Shown piece after piece: positions 1-12,689 of a stretch of 64,000 nucleotides of DNA (positions are counted from its first letter, which is position 1; each line of letters begins with the position of its first letter). The notes under the pieces are model-generated. The model searched no databases, had not been told where the DNA came from, and saw only the letters and a program-made list of their open reading frames with translations. The stretch covers positions 45,198,001-45,262,000 of the forward strand of contig OX579635.1 of assembly GCA_951230915.1 (NCBI GenBank). The letters are read 5' to 3'. The translations under genes were made by a program, and so were the position numbers. The DNA comes from Antitrichia curtipendula. Taxonomy: Eukaryota > Streptophyta > Bryopsida > Hypnales > Leucodontaceae.

Positions 1-1
1 G

Positions 2-108
2 CTTTTATCCCTTGAGTTCTTTCTACAAAAGTGTTGAAAGTTTTCAAGATACTTCTCATTGTTCTTTGAAAGCCTTTCAACACTTTCTATAAAGGCTTTG
101 AATATAAT
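2..108 (+). repeat. Left terminal inverted repeat
   Basis: Pairs with 7529-7635 on the opposite strand with about four differences in 107 positions. It contains a sub-palindromic word (GTGTTGAAAG / CTTTCAACAC) that recurs inside each arm. Confidence 0.75.
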
Positions 109-2053
109 CAAAATAGTAACATGATGATACGTTTTAGTGATAAGTAAATTCCGTGTGCTCTTACTAGCAAAAAAAGAAGATAAAAAAAAACTATCTATCT
201 AAGATTCTAAGATCCTAATGGTGAATTTTAGAGAAATTTTGGACATAGAATGCACATGGCTTAATCAATTAAGTATACAATTGGTTCATTGCATGATACA
301 TTGCTTATAAATTTGATGGGAAGAGTGTTGTATTTATTGAATAGGACCCAATTTTACCTATTTGGAGGGTCCTAATTGATTAATTGTGCATTCTATAGAG
401 CTTTTGGCATTGGAGATTGCCCTAATCTATTTGAGTGCTTAATTAGATGATTGCAGAATGTTAGAATAGGTGTTTAATTGGGTAATATTAAGGGAGTTGC
501 TCCTATCTTGCATGAGCAAATTTGGGCAATTTGGAGGATGAGGAGTCCACTGCGGCATTCCTTGGAAGGCAAATGGAATCCATACATTTTCCATTGGCCA
601 ATTTTAGGTATTTTTTGCCTCTCGGTGAAAAAGCCTCATAGAAATAGATGGTTATGCCTATGACCAACAAAACTACAAAATATGCATCCTTTGCAATTTG
701 CATCCTCTTCACAAATAGTGCCATTGTTAAGAAATTGGTCTTCCACCTTAGACCTAAGTAGTGGAAATCTAGAAGACATCCAAAAATCCATCCTATAATG
801 TCCCACACACCAGAAGTAGTGCATTTTGAGAAATTTTCACACCTCTCTAGTAGTAGCTCATGGACTCATTCATCCTCCAAAATTCTCTAAACAAGTTCTC
901 TTTAGCCATGTTGTCCTTGCTAAAGTGCAATAAACCCATCTAAATCCCTACAAACTTTATTAAAGCAATTTATTGCAAAACCAAAGGAATAAAACTATAC
1001 TAGATATTATGGGGTGCCTATATGGAATCTCATTCCATAAGTGAATTTCTTTGCCCTTGTGTGGCAACCAATCAATGTCTATACATTTAGAACCATCTAT
1101 TGAAATCCTTGTAAAATTTAAACTTGTTAGGCTTGAAAAATGAAAATGACCTTTTAACTACAGAGTCAATTCAGTCAAGGCATGTACGCAAGTATCCTTC
1201 TACAAATCATTCAAAATTAGGAACCTCTATAATAATATAAAGAATGAAGGGCTAGATTCTAGAATCCATGAAAGACTTTATCAACCTCAAAAATGTGGGA
1301 TAGTCATTTGTTTTTAATTTGTTGTTTCAATGACCCAAAATAGCATCAACATCCTCGCGAGAGTACTCAATAATGAGGAAATCAATATAAATCTTGCAAA
1401 AAGTGATTTATATAATATGAAAGAGTAGAATGCAAAGACCCATGAATTCTTGTTGTTCACTAGGGTATTTTTCACCTAGATTATTACAAGAAAAATTTGT
1501 CCTTCTATTGTCCCCTTGGCCTTGGACAAGTGTGTTTTTGCTCATAAATTTTGCATTGCATGTCAACTTACATGAAATTTGAAATGAAGATTTATGTAGA
1601 CATTAAATAATTTTTTTCATTTAAGAAAATTAAATTTTCTACTTTTAAACAACCCCTACTTCATTTTTAAAAAATTATTCCAAAATCACAATAATCACAA
1701 TATTACATTAGATGTTATTTGGAGGGTTGTTTCAAGCCATTTCCCTTATTGTGAGCCAACTAGTATTGGCCAAAATATAATATTTAAAAAATATTTAGTT
1801 ATTATTATTCAACATGGTAGTCTCTCGGCCACATTAGCTTGCTGTTGTGGCCAAGTTTCTAGAGTCCGAGAATTCACAACCTTCAATACTAGCTGAATTT
1901 CATCTAATGGTTTGTTTTGAGGCAAGTACAATAGGTGTTTCTTACAATGACCTAACTATAGAGTCATTGTAGGAGGCAATGATTCAAGTTGGATAAAATC
2001 TTTAGAGCAAGTAGAAAGGGATTTCTTGCAAATCTCTACTTAAGCCTTCCAAC

Positions 2054-3433
2054 CACTAGAAGAAAACAGGGTTTTTTTTATGTTGCAAAAAACATGAGAC
2101 GGCGTCTTGTTTGACGCGGAAGTAATCGGCGTAGATGTCTCCTAAAATCCGTTTGAATTGACGGGCAAAAAACGTGCAAAAATCACAAAAAACGTGTCGT
2201 TTCCAAGCTTGTTTTTTCTTGATGTCACACATGACAAGGTAAATAAAGGTTTGCATAGGTTGACATGTGGAGGCCACGTCAGCGCCACATGCTCGACCAT
2301 TGCCATGTCATCTTTTTTTCCATCCATGCCATTGCTAATGTGGTCTTTGACATGGAGGCGGGAAATTGTGACGTGGTCCCTGAGGTGGAGGCGGGAAACT
2401 GTGACGTGGTCACTGACATGGAGGCCACGTCAACTCATTTTTGTGTCATTTGAATAATTTAATGGTGTTTTTTGAGATGTCAAATTAGACATTTTTTGCA
2501 ACGTTAAATTACACGTTTTTTCAAACATCAATTGCTACATACCCTACCTACAAGGCAATATCAATAAAAATTTAATATAAATTAAAAAAATAAAATGAAC
2601 AAACTTTTTTCTAAATTCAACAAAAATTGAAGAAAACTTACCATCAACCATTAAGAGAATTTTTAATGGCCAAATGAAGGAATTACTTCATTAAAAGTTA
2701 ATAAAAATGAAGGACAAAGACATTGTATTTATATCCATTCTCTGCCCATGGAAAGACAAACAGTATGGGATAAGTAGAATATGGTTATTTCACTTGTTTA
2801 CATGTCGATGTTGTTTTTGACATGTACATGTTCTTCTAAACATAGAGATGTTTTTTTAAACATAGAGATGTTTTTTTAAACATAGAGATGTTTTTTTAAA
2901 CATAGAGATGTTGTTTCAAACATCTCGACGTTTTTGTGGACATTTTACTTTGAACACAATTTTTTTTTGATATATCCCATATCAATTGTCTCTCTTCCAC
3001 CTCCCCACCTGTATAAAGACTATCTGTTTTCATCCATGGAACACATCCATTTTCATCCATCCATTTTTCTTTTTTTTGGAAAGCATGCCACGTCACTGCC
3101 TTTTTCCTAAATTCTTTATATAAGGTCAATATTTTTCCATTGACCGTCGTAATTTTTAGTAATTTATCCATAATGAAAATGGACTTCATGCTGATGTGGC
3201 AGTCTATGTTTTTTGAGATGTCACAACAAAACATGAGCTCGTTTTTTTAAACATCGTTAAAAACATCTTTGTCTACGGTGACATCTACTTGTTTTCCAAC
3301 TTAATTTCACACGTTTTTTGCAACATCAAATCAAATTCACTCTTTTGCACCCGTTCATTGCTTAACGCGTGACATCTCAGCAACATGGCACGTTTCGGTC
3401 CAACGACAGCAAAAACGGGGTTTTCTTCTAGTG
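2054..3433. mobile_element. CACTA (EnSpm-type) non-autonomous element, 1380 bp
   Basis: It begins CACTAGAAGAAAAC and ends with the reverse complement GTTTTCTTCTAGTG. It is flanked on both sides by AAC (2051-2053 and 3434-3436), the 3-bp target duplication expected of CACTA elements. No transposase is encoded. The interior has repeated blocks: GACGTGGTC-type words at 2341-2430 and four head-to-tail copies of a roughly 20-bp AACATAGAGATG unit near 2838-2920. Sub-terminal repeats of this kind commonly bind the transposase in this superfamily. Confidence 0.85.
2835..2925 (+). repeat. Four tandem copies of a ~20-bp unit
   Basis: The word AACATAGAGATGTTTTTTTA is repeated head-to-tail, nearly perfectly, inside the CACTA element. 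The identical copies suggest recent slippage or amplification. Confidence 0.8.
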
Positions 3434-3436
3434 AAC

Positions 3437-6400
3437 ATAACATTCAACAATAAGAACCCCTACCTCATGCAAACAATTCATAAAATGAATTATGAGACTT
3501 ATTGATCTGCAATGGCAAAACCCCTTTTGATTTGGCCAGTGGAGAGTGTATGTGACCTTTGTTCTAGACACCTTCCAAACAATGGATTGATATAAATTAC
3601 GGCAACATCCCATGTCTCAAATCCCCCTAAAAATTGTCTATAGGACTCTAAAATGGGCAGAATTTAGCCCTAAACAACAAATCAAATATACTCTAATCCC
3701 ACTTTTTAAATACAACCTAAAATTTTATACTCTATGCTCAAACATTTTTGCCACATGAATGTCATCACACCATACCATACTATACCAAAATCTTCCTCAA
3801 ATTTTTCATTAGGGCACATGAAATAGGCTAAAATGGAACCCAAAGTAAGTCCGATACATTTATAAACACATAAAACACTCTAAGATGAAAAATATTCTAA
3901 TAAAAGATCCATAATTAGATCACGGTAATAAGAATGCCAAACTCTTCCTTGATGTGAGCCCTTGAGTTGTCACATTGGTCTTTGGATATTTTGGGGGGGG
4001 CATTTTGCAATTATGTATTAGATTTTATAGTCAAATTCTACAAAATGTTAAGCTGTAATTGGTAAAGTCTCCACTAATATGGTGTTTTATTCTTGTGAAT
4101 TATGAAGTACCTAAAATACTCCAATTCCTTGTTTCCTAAATTAAGTTAGGTATCTGAGAGGTCAATTAGGCATTTGAGAGACATCAAGGCTTTGGTGGCA
4201 TAAATAGTTCATTTGCAAGATTCTCATTTTAGCCTAGAATGTAACTCAAATCTGCAAGTGCATGTGATAAATTGTGGCTAAATGAGCAGTTAATAGTTCT
4301 TAAGAGAGAGTTCCTTTTAGACTTAGATATACTTGTAGTTAGTCAAATTAGAGGTTTTCATTCATTTCAAGAATACCGTTGAAACTTAGATCAATTAGAT
4401 GTTGGTTTTGTAAGTAAAAATTCAAGCAATACAAGAAATGACATAGCCATAGATTTAAAAGAGGTATTTTTGACATAAAAATATGCTAGAAGCTCAATGG
4501 TGAAATCACCTCATTAAAATTTCCTTCCAGTCGAAACATTCTTTGTTCATTCGCTTCATTGGATTCAAAAGGAGGTAATTAAATTAGGCCTTCTTAAAGA
4601 AGTGCAAAGTAGAAATATGAGATTGCACTTAGTGTTTGGAAACTTTTAGAGGTTATCCAAAATGTTTCAAATTTTTTTGGAATGCAAAAGTTAGACGGCT
4701 TTCTGAAAAGTTGGATGACTTTCCAAAAAATTAGATGACTTTCTAAAAAGTCAATTGCTTTAATCATTCCACTAAAAAGTAGGATATTTTTTTGTGATAA
4801 TAATGCATTCTAACAAGTTTCAAGGCATTCCAACAACAATAAGTACTTGAAATGGCAACTCCTTTGAATTTCAGAAAAATTTAAACAAATTTAAGGCATT
4901 GACCAACGTACCAGGAGCCTACAACTTCCAAATGATGCTGAAAAGGAGTATTTTCTTACCCCGACAACCTCTTCAAACAATCTAGGCAAATCAAAATATT
5001 TGGAAAGTGCAAATTCCATCATGCAGGATTTTTACATTTTCTTGTCTTAGAAATTGATGGCTTTTGAGAGCCCAAATGACCTTAGGGTAAGGTGAGAGAT
5101 TTTCTAAGGCTAATTTGGGCCATTTGAAACTAGTAGCAAAGCCATTAGTCATTTGGAGTTGTTCTCCAAAAATTAGGTGTGGTCTACCTATCACTTCAAC
5201 TTTTTCCTAGTATTTAGGAGTGGTTTATGGTTAATTCTAGGAGCATCTAAAAATTTAAATAAAGACTTGCTTATTATAAATGTTTTAGTTTTGAATCCCA
5301 TTAGACTCTTTAGAGCATCTTTGACTTGGAAAGTGGCATCCCATTCTATGTGAGAAAGCAATAAGCTAGTTTGAGTACTTCTTCACCCTTAAAGGTCAGA
5401 GAATGTATTTTCACCAAAAATGCTACAAAACTTTCATTTCTAGTACAAGTACCAAATTTGTTTTAAATAAAATTTTGGGACACATATAACCATAGGATCT
5501 TATAGTACATTGGTTTGAGAAGGTGTAGAAAAAATTTCAAAACTTTCCAGTGTGTGGATTGCAAGATTTTAGATTTTGAATTGACAAAAGTCATTTTTTT
5601 GTCCCTGCAAAAAAATAGGCAGCTGTACTTCACAAGCTCACTTTTCTATGAAAAAATGTACAAAATGTTTTTGCTTTTTTTATTTTTTTTTCTAGACAAG
5701 TTGGCTACATGCTTAAAAAATTTCACATCATTTGCAGTTGTACAACATATAGGAAAGAAATAGTAAGTAGAAAGAAGTAGAGAATGATTAATAATACTAA
5801 ATTGTCAAGAATTTAGTTATGGAATTGAAAAATGCCAATCCCAAATGGTTGTAATGTTGTAATAAACAATCTACACCCAATGTTTTTATTTTTTTTCAAT
5901 TCCATTGAAAATTGAGTTCAATAAAGAACTTCAAAGTTTATTTTAGAGTAGAGATTCTATAACTATCCGCAAACTAAAATCCATAGCTTTCATCTCATTA
6001 ATCAAAATGGAATGCTTCAAGTTTTCTCTCTCTCTATATAGAAATATAAAAAATTAATTTTAAATTTTTATTTCTTAAAAATGATTTTTTAAGAATTTTT
6101 TGAGCTGCCTGCTAAGTAATGAAAATTACATATCATACAATAACTTTTTGACCATGTAGTCAAAACTTCTGAAAATTGTTGGGCCTTAAAGCTACTCCTT
6201 GGGCACATGCTGTGTGAAATTTCAAAGGAAATGAATAAAAATAATGTTTATAGTGAGTTGCTCAAAAAATGGTGTTTGGTCCTTTAGAGGTTACTAGGAC
6301 CTTTGAACCCAATTAAAGATATGGAACATATACTATGCAAATTAGAGGTTGTTGCTACTAGTTTTTGTACTCCAAGAAATTAATAACTATCTCAATGACA

Positions 6401-7528
6401 TATTAATGCCTAAAATACCAAGGCCTTTTTTCACCCAAAACACTCAAACACTGCCATTTCCATTGCAAAGAGTAAAAATATTTGAAAATTGCTTCTTTTG
6501 CATATCTAACCATAGGATCTTATATCTAATTAGTATGAAAATGTGTGGAATAAATTTCAGAAATTTTGATCATACAAATTGCAAGATATGTATGTTTAAA
6601 ATGAAGAAAACAAGTTTTTTTTCACATTGTAGGACTAGATTTTTTGCACTACAAAATTCTAAGGTTTAAATCTTTATGGTGGGGAATTGAGTTGAGAGTC
6701 TAGAAAAAAAATTTATTTCAAGAGAATATAATTTTCATCCTTAAAAAAATAATTAAGTAGAAGTAGCCAAGTAGGTACTAGATAGAAGGAAAATCTAAAT
6801 TATTAATATTTCTAAGATGGAATTAAAATGCACTAATTCCAATAGTGAGATTATTCTAGAAAGAAAACTAAACCATGTGGAACTTTAAAATTTTTTTTTA
6901 TAAAACTTGCATTCTCAAATGAATCCTATAAGTTATTTTTTCAAGAAGATGCTCAGATTGCCCAAAAAACAAGATTTTCCATCATTTTTCCATCATTTTT
7001 TTGTCTATATGGAAAGCTGATGTGAAATTCAGATTTTTGAAATATTTTTTGTTTCTCGGTTTCCCTTATTTTGAGCTTATCTAGGCATAACTTTAGTTTT
7101 GGGTAGCAATTGAAAAAAATAAAATTATTTTCACACTAATAATTATTTTTTCTATATTCATAAAAAGTTTCAAAATTTTATAACAAAAATGAGACCGTAG
7201 GTACTTGCCCAAAATCCAATTTGTCTTCAAGAGGGACAATAGATAGTCTTTTAGAGATTAAAGTCTCAATTTATTGAGATGTCTCAATTTAATGAACACT
7301 TGTTATATTATTATATTATAAATTTAAGATCATCTTTATATGAGATTCTATATGTTCTTCTTTAAATGAATATGGCCTTTTGATTAAAATACACTTTCAA
7401 CAACTTCTAACCTCTTGATTGTCATGGGCAAGCTAATCTACTAGATACTTAGGATAGATAGTTTTTTAGATCTTCTTTTTTTTGCTAGTGAGTATTCATG
7501 GAGTCAATATGTCAATATATTACTACTA
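3437..7528. other. AT-rich non-coding interior of the inverted-repeat element
   Basis: I see no gene here. Short open frames lack any recognisable domain and have the Phe/Lys/Ile-rich composition of translated AT-rich DNA. About 5815-5970 is repeated in inverted orientation at about 63200-63390. Confidence 0.6.
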
Positions 7529-7635
7529 ATTATATTCAAAGCCTTTATGGAAAGTGTTGAAAGGCTTTCAAAGAACAATGAGAAATATCTTAAAAACTTT
7601 CAACACTTTTGTAGAAAGAACTCAAGGAATAAAAG
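7529..7635 (-). repeat. Right terminal inverted repeat
   Basis: Reverse complement of 2-108, which makes the pair the longest clean inverted repeat seen in this window. Confidence 0.75.
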
Positions 7636-7723
7636 TTGAGGGGCAAGTTAGGTTTTGCGTGTAAGCTTGTCATCAACAATGACACTTTGAACAAAAATGC
7701 TCTTTATAGGATTTTTGATTGAT

Positions 7724-8155
7724 GATTGTTGAAAGGTTATCAACAAGCTTATCTTCCACTAGAAGAAACCCATGTTTTTTTTTATATGTCTAGTATTTAT
7801 ATGACAAATTTTTTTGGACATCTATTTAGACATCTAGCTGTTTTTATTTCAACAATAACATCCAATGAACATCATAAACAACATAAAAACAGCTAGATGT
7901 TAAAATAGATGTCCAAAAAAATCCATCATAAAAATACTAGGCATGTCAAAAAAAACATGGGTTTCTTCTAGTGATCGTTACACAATAATATAAATGGGAA
8001 GGTTTGTTGGAAACTTCTCAACACTAAACATGTGTCACAAGCAAGGATCATTGAAAGGTTATCAACGAGCTTATCTTCATTACACGATAATAGCCATTGG
8101 AAGGTTTGTTGGAAACTTCTTAACACTAAATGTGTATTACAAGCAAGGAACTATT
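7724..8155 (+). repeat. Local tandem duplication interrupted by the MITE
   Basis: The word GAAAGGTTATCAAC and what follows, including GGAAGGTTTGTTGGAAACTTC, occurs twice: 7730 onward (split by the MITE, resuming at 7974) and 8045 onward. The second copy ends near 8155. No gene is visible. Confidence 0.65.
7757..7973. mobile_element. CACTA-type MITE, 217 bp, almost fully palindromic
   Basis: It starts CACTAGAAGAAACCCATG and ends CATGGGTTTCTTCTAGTG, and most of the element folds back on itself (for example GGACATCTATTT pairs with AAATAGATGTCC). The flanking triplets are TTC and ATC, an imperfect 3-bp duplication. It shares the CACTAGAAGAAA end with the larger element at 2054-3433, so the same transposase could have moved both. 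A related sequence about 320 bp downstream (8043-8095) lacks the insertion and serves as an empty-site comparison. Confidence 0.8.
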
Positions 8156-8454
8156 TACGAAAATGGACAATTTCATTAAAATGGCAGTATTCCAAGTGTC
8201 ACTTTGATGGTGTGCCATTTTCACCATCTAAGATAGGTATAGATTTAGAAAGGCCGTTTTGAACTATTCTCATGCCATTTTAAAATAATATTGCTATTTA
8301 AATGAAATTGCCCATAAAAGTAGTAGAGTGCCAAGACTATTAATAAAAATATTGAAAATGAAAATTGCAACTTCTTAAGATAAATTCTTTGTCAACATGT
8401 AAAATCTAAATAGAATGACCCCAAATTCCAGTCTTTATCCTGAAAATTTGCTAT

Positions 8455-8690
8455 GATAGCCATCTTTGATAGCTACCTGATAGTCACTCTACCAGAATGA
8501 TCCACGGCCTTTATAAACTCGTTCTCGTCGTCGTCTCTTTCATTCTCAACTTCGTCGTCGTGCGACTCTTTCCTTCTTCCAACCCTTCCTTGCTGCTGAT
8601 TGACAACTCTATAATTAAGTTTTCTTTCTGCTTTTCCGTTACCTTTCTCTTGCTGCGATCGAGGTCCTGCTTGTTACAGCATTACTCTTC
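8455..8690 (+). promoter_or_regulatory. Promoter-like module with TATAAA (copy 1)
   Basis: A segment with GATAGTCACTCTA, then CTTTATAAACTC, then a CT-rich leader recurs at 55405-55620 with the same order of words (GATAGCCATCT, GATAGTCACTCTA, TATAAA, CATTCTCAACTTC). The layout resembles the TATA box and start region of a retrotransposon LTR or another repeated promoter. No long gene follows this copy. The promoter assignment is inference. Confidence 0.4.
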
Positions 8691-8699
8691 ACAATACTT

Positions 8700-9160
8700 T
8701 GTTTTGTAGCCTAGTAATTAATGTGTGATTGATGTATCTAGAGTTGAAGAGGAGATTATGAGGACGTCTTGACTATTAGATCTTCAAGTCTGGCACGATA
8801 GGTTTTTGTGTTGCCTGTGCCTGCCAAATTCCCTATCAAGAATTGGATTCCAAGGCTGTCTGTTGGTTCAATTTTTTTACAAGAATATATTTGGAGAGAC
8901 TATTGAATGTGGGTGTTTGGACTTCCAGGCACGCTAGTTGTTGTGAAATCGAAACATCATTCTATATTAGTTCAACTTTTCACTTTTGAGACCGGAAGCG
9001 GTAGAAGCTTTTCTTTCCTGCTCTAGCTTTTTGTTTCATGTTGCGCACTGCAACTGCAAGCTAGGCCCTGTTTTATATGTGAAAAGTAACGTGTAGTTGA
9101 TTAATTTCAACCAACCTAATAGTCTAATGCCATGCTTGTTTTCAATGCAATCTGCAGCTG
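8700..9160. other. No gene seen
   Basis: Unremarkable non-coding sequence between the promoter-like module and the GC-rich left end of the Harbinger region. Confidence 0.5.
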
Positions 9161-9654
9161 GTCGAGTCTTCACGTAAAGCAGGACCCCAGTTTCCTCGCT
9201 CTCACCATGGCCGTGTCTCTACAGCATCGCGCTTTCCATGTGCTGGTGATGGCCCTGACGCTGTCCTCCCTCCTTGCAGTACATGGCCCTGCGCACATGC
9301 CCTGGTAGCGCCCCGCCAAGCGCCATCCGCCTGGCCACGTGGCGAGGCGCCATTGGCCGGCCTGTAAAGGCCGGGCAGATGGCGCCTGGCGGGGCGCTGC
9401 TGCACGCACTTGTGCTGTCAGGGTGCTCCGCTCCCCGCTACACCAGGCTTCCTAGGCCAGGCCAGGGTTCTTTCCTCCGTCCCCCCCCCTTCACAATTTT
9501 GATTTACAGGCCAATTGTTTTGAAAATTTTGGAGAGCAGTTGGAGAGGGCTTACAGTTTTTGTTGGCATTTCTTTTCTACATGACCCTTCTCTCTTGAAG
9601 GATTATTTGTTTTTTTGTTTGAGAGTTGAAGATTGTAGACACTACATTCAGTAG

Positions 9655-11083
9655 ATGGCCAACCACATTGTACTCGTGTTTTTTGCTTTTTTAGTCATAC
9701 TCGTAACCTTCTCAAGACATAGACGTCGTCGTACAATGCCATTTAATCTAATTGAAATTCCAGGATCTCACTTGATCCGACGCTTGATTCCTATAATTGC
9801 TTTTATGGTTTGGAAGCAATGTTTTCCTCATCGCATGTGGTGGGTTGAGCCACGCCAATACATCCACCACGACGTTGTTGAAGCTGATGTGTGGCATACA
9901 TCTCCCCAAATGCTAAATATGAGGTATTGGCAAACTTACAGAATGGATTTTCTAGCTTTTGAGGCTTTGGTTGATTTGTTGATGCCTTTTTTGAGTCCCA
10001 CTGCTGCTACATTTGTAAGACCCCCCATCCCAGTTAGAAAACAAGTGAAACTTGTTTTATATCGATTAGCACATGGTGTAGGTTGTGCTAGGATGCACAA
10101 CTTATATGGGTGTGGGGAATCTACTATTCGCAAATATACTATGATTGTATGTCAGGCACTAGGGAGTGCAGAACACGGTTCGTTCTTTCAATTCATTCAC
10201 ACACCGCATGGTGACCGCCTACAGAATATTATAGAAAGTTTTAGAGACACCACTGGCTTACCAAACATTGCTGGTGCAATTGATGGCACACACATTCCTT
10301 TGACATGCCGACCAAGCAAACGATACACTCCCATGCCTCAGGATTTTTTCAATAGGAAAAAATTTCATAGTATTGTTCTACAAGGAGTGTGTGACACAAA
10401 CAGAATGTTTTGGAATGTTTGTGCTGGCCAACCTGGAGGTGTACATGATGCCGGACAGTTTGCTGTATCTTCCCTTGCAACCCAATTGAACACAAGACAG
10501 ATTTTGGCAAATCCGATTATCCGCTTGGATGGATTGGATATTAGGCCATACCTAATTGGTGACACTGCGTACCCAAGTAGACCATTCATGTTGAGGAATT
10601 TCAAACTAGCTAATCCAGCAATGGTTGATCACAACAGGTTTGTATTTCCCTTCTATGTTTCATGAATTGCTTCAGTTCCATCATTTGATGTATAGTGTTC
10701 ACAACCTTTCATTTCCAGTTACATTTTTTCTAAAAATTTGCTTTTGTTTTTCCAGGTTCGATTCTTCAATTAATAGTGGCAGAGTTGTTATCGAACAGGC
10801 GTTCGGATCTTTGAAGAATCGTTGGCGAATTCTTAAAGAATTCAATATGTCTGTAGACAAGGCTGCTCTTGTTACTCTAGCATGTTGCGTTCTACATAAC
10901 TACTGTGAGTTAAAGAAGCAACGTGTGCCTCTTCCAGCAGATGTTAGACTTCAGCATGACCCTCATGTCGGATTTCATGTTGGTAGAATGCAACTACCTC
11001 GTGAAGGTTTAGCTGCAAAAGTAGCCGGAGAGGCCATGAGGGACGTCTTGTTTGCTTCGTGGATACAACGTAATCCACTGTGA
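9655..11083 (+). CDS. PIF/Harbinger transposase (DDE endonuclease, HARBI1-like), 436 aa, two exons
   Basis: Two exons, 9655-10637 and 10756-11083, join in phase across a GT-AG intron (AACAG|GTTTGT ... TTCCAG|GTTCGA) to give a 436-residue protein, the usual length of the family. The DDE catalytic triad is visible: Asp210 in AIDGTHIPL, Asp303 in GDTAYPS, and Glu341 in VIEQAFGSLKNRW. A helix-turn-helix-like stretch with GCGESTIRKY lies near residues 150-160. The N-terminus begins with a hydrophobic stretch of about 15 residues. The protein would cut and paste the element and normally needs the Myb-like partner encoded at 11660-12550. No frameshift or internal stop is present, so the gene looks intact. 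Confidence 0.9.
10638..10755 (+). other. Intron of the Harbinger transposase gene
   Basis: GT at 10638-10639 and AG at 10754-10755, with a T-rich stretch before the acceptor. Removing it joins the DDE domain in frame at NRFDSSIN. Confidence 0.85.
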
Positions 11084-11659
11084 TGTATGTGTTAGGGTTT
11101 ACTTCTTTATAGTACTTCATCTATTTTTATAAATTGTTTTCAAAGCCTACATTTGTCATCAAAAACCGAAATCCAAACATGAATGATTACGATACTTGTA
11201 TTCAAATTTAAAATCCAAATATTTCCATAGCAAGTTTTTAAATTTTTAAATTTAAAAATACAACTTCTATCCAATTTATAGAACTCATAAGTTATTCAGT
11301 GAAGGTCCCAAAAATATGAATTGACTTGGGTCATATGTCAATTCCTTCACACTGTCTACAAAAATATACACCAAAAAATTCTATAGTGTTTAGTAGTCCT
11401 TAGGCCTTAACCAACTAAGTAAATTGAACCCTAATTTTGTTAAGTGCATTTCAAGCTGCAATAAAAAACACCTTCCAAGCAAAAAAATAAAATATACCAT
11501 AATGAAGATAAACAGTGAAGCATGGGGTACCACATTAACCATTTAATAGAACAAGCCATTCCATAATGAACTGAGCCTGCAATAATAAAACTTTAAAATG
11601 AAACAACATATAAAAAAATAAAAGGAAGACATTGTCATAAAATAGGAATATCATCACAT
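11084..11659. other. Convergent intergenic region of the Harbinger element
   Basis: AT-rich sequence between the 3' ends of the transposase and Myb-like genes. No gene is seen; it probably carries the 3' UTRs of both. Confidence 0.5.
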
Positions 11660-12550
11660 CTAGTCTGCATTCTTTTTCACTACATCTGCAAATAAGGCGG
11701 CCATGCGCTCACTACTTGCCTGCTGCAAACGATACAATTCCAGCTCCAGTTTTCTGTTATCCTGGCGATCAAGCAAATTGTCTTTGTGCATAGTCATGGC
11801 GGCCTCAATCCTAAGCTTCTCAATCTCTGCGGTTGAATCTGACAGCCTATCGAGGGCATCCATCAGATTCCTATCAACCCTGGCTTTCTTAGGTGGTTTC
11901 GGGGCTGTACCTTTGCCACAACAACCGGGTAATTTTGCAGCCCATGTGCGTGGGCTATCTGCAGTGCTCTCGTGACCGGTTCCAGTGGATGGAGGAGGAG
12001 TTGAGCGCGGTGGTGATTGAAATTGAGACCCCTCACCATCTCCGTCTTCCTCGTCACCAAGATCCACCGGTGCAGTCATGGTCCCCGTTCCCGGCACTGG
12101 CACGCCTTGATCCATTGCTCCCGGAACTCCGTTGGCCTTAGCCGTGAGGCTAAGGATCTCGTCGATGTCGTCATACCAAATGAATTTGGAAGCGTCGTCT
12201 CGTGCTCCGCCACCCGTTTGATTGCGCAGTTTCTTCATCCTAGAGTATGCACTCCGCAACTTCTCCCACTTATCGGACAAGGACTTCACCTTCCTCCCAG
12301 ATTCTGCAGGGAATTGTGCAATGAGGAGCTTGTGAATTCTCACCCATTGATGATGTCGCATCGTAATGGTGTTGTGAACCTCCACATGCTCCTTACACTG
12401 CGACAACAAGAACTTCACGGCCGCATTGCTCCAGTGTGAAGGTGGACCTGCAGGAATACAAGAAACAGGTGAAATTTGAGAAGAAGTTTCACCAAGCACA
12501 ACCGAGGGAGTACTTGTGAGAAGCGACCTCCCCGAACCTCCTCCCTCCAT
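11660..12550 (-). CDS. Myb/SANT-like (trihelix type) protein of the Harbinger element, 296 aa
   Basis: A single open frame starting ATG at 12550 encodes 296 residues. Residues about 38-120 form a Myb/SANT-like domain with conserved aromatics: HWSNAAVKFLLSQC, a central W in HHQWVRIHKLL, SDKWEKLRSAYSRMKK, and a final FIWYDDIDEIL. A Pro/Ser/Thr-rich acidic linker follows, and the last 60 residues are a charged predicted coiled coil (KLELELYRLQQASSERM). In the PIF/Harbinger superfamily such a protein binds the element ends and brings the transposase into the nucleus. The frame is uninterrupted, so both element proteins appear intact. Confidence 0.85.
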   Translation of the reverse strand: MEGGGSGRSLLTSTPSVVLGETSSQISPVSCIPAGPPSHWSNAAVKFLLSQCKEHVEVHNTITMRHHQWVRIHKLLIAQFPAESGRKVKSLSDKWEKLRSAYSRMKKLRNQTGGGARDDASKFIWYDDIDEILSLTAKANGVPGAMDQGVPVPGTGTMTAPVDLGDEEDGDGEGSQFQSPPRSTPPPSTGTGHESTADSPRTWAAKLPGCCGKGTAPKPPKKARVDRNLMDALDRLSDSTAEIEKLRIEAAMTMHKDNLLDRQDNRKLELELYRLQQASSERMAALFADVVKKNAD

Positions 12551-12689
12551 GTTTACGGAAGCCTAAAGTTTCGCTTGAAAGGAAGAGCAAGCAAAAATTA
12601 GTGCACCCTAAACCCCGCGCACATGTACGGCAACTTAAAAACAAGAATAAAAAACAAAGACAAGGTTCGTGGACACAAACCTGCTTACC

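Larger units (their letters stand above)
2..7635. mobile_element. Non-coding element with 107-bp terminal inverted repeats
   Basis: Bases 2-108 and 7529-7635 are reverse complements of each other with about four mismatches over 107 bp. Beyond them the similarity stops (base 1 does not pair with 7636), so 2-7635 looks like one element, although the left end lies at the window edge and the flank cannot be checked. The interior holds no recognisable transposase, only short frames typical of AT-rich DNA, plus a nested CACTA element at 2054-3433. Long inverted termini and missing coding capacity fit a non-autonomous Mutator-like or foldback element; this class assignment is inference. Part of the interior (about 5815-5970) has an inverted homologue near the right edge of the window (about 63200-63390). 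Confidence 0.6.

Noticed and set aside
9170..9654. Coding frames in the GC-rich block before the Harbinger transposase
   Set aside because: Overlapping frames on both strands explained by GC content; no domain seen.
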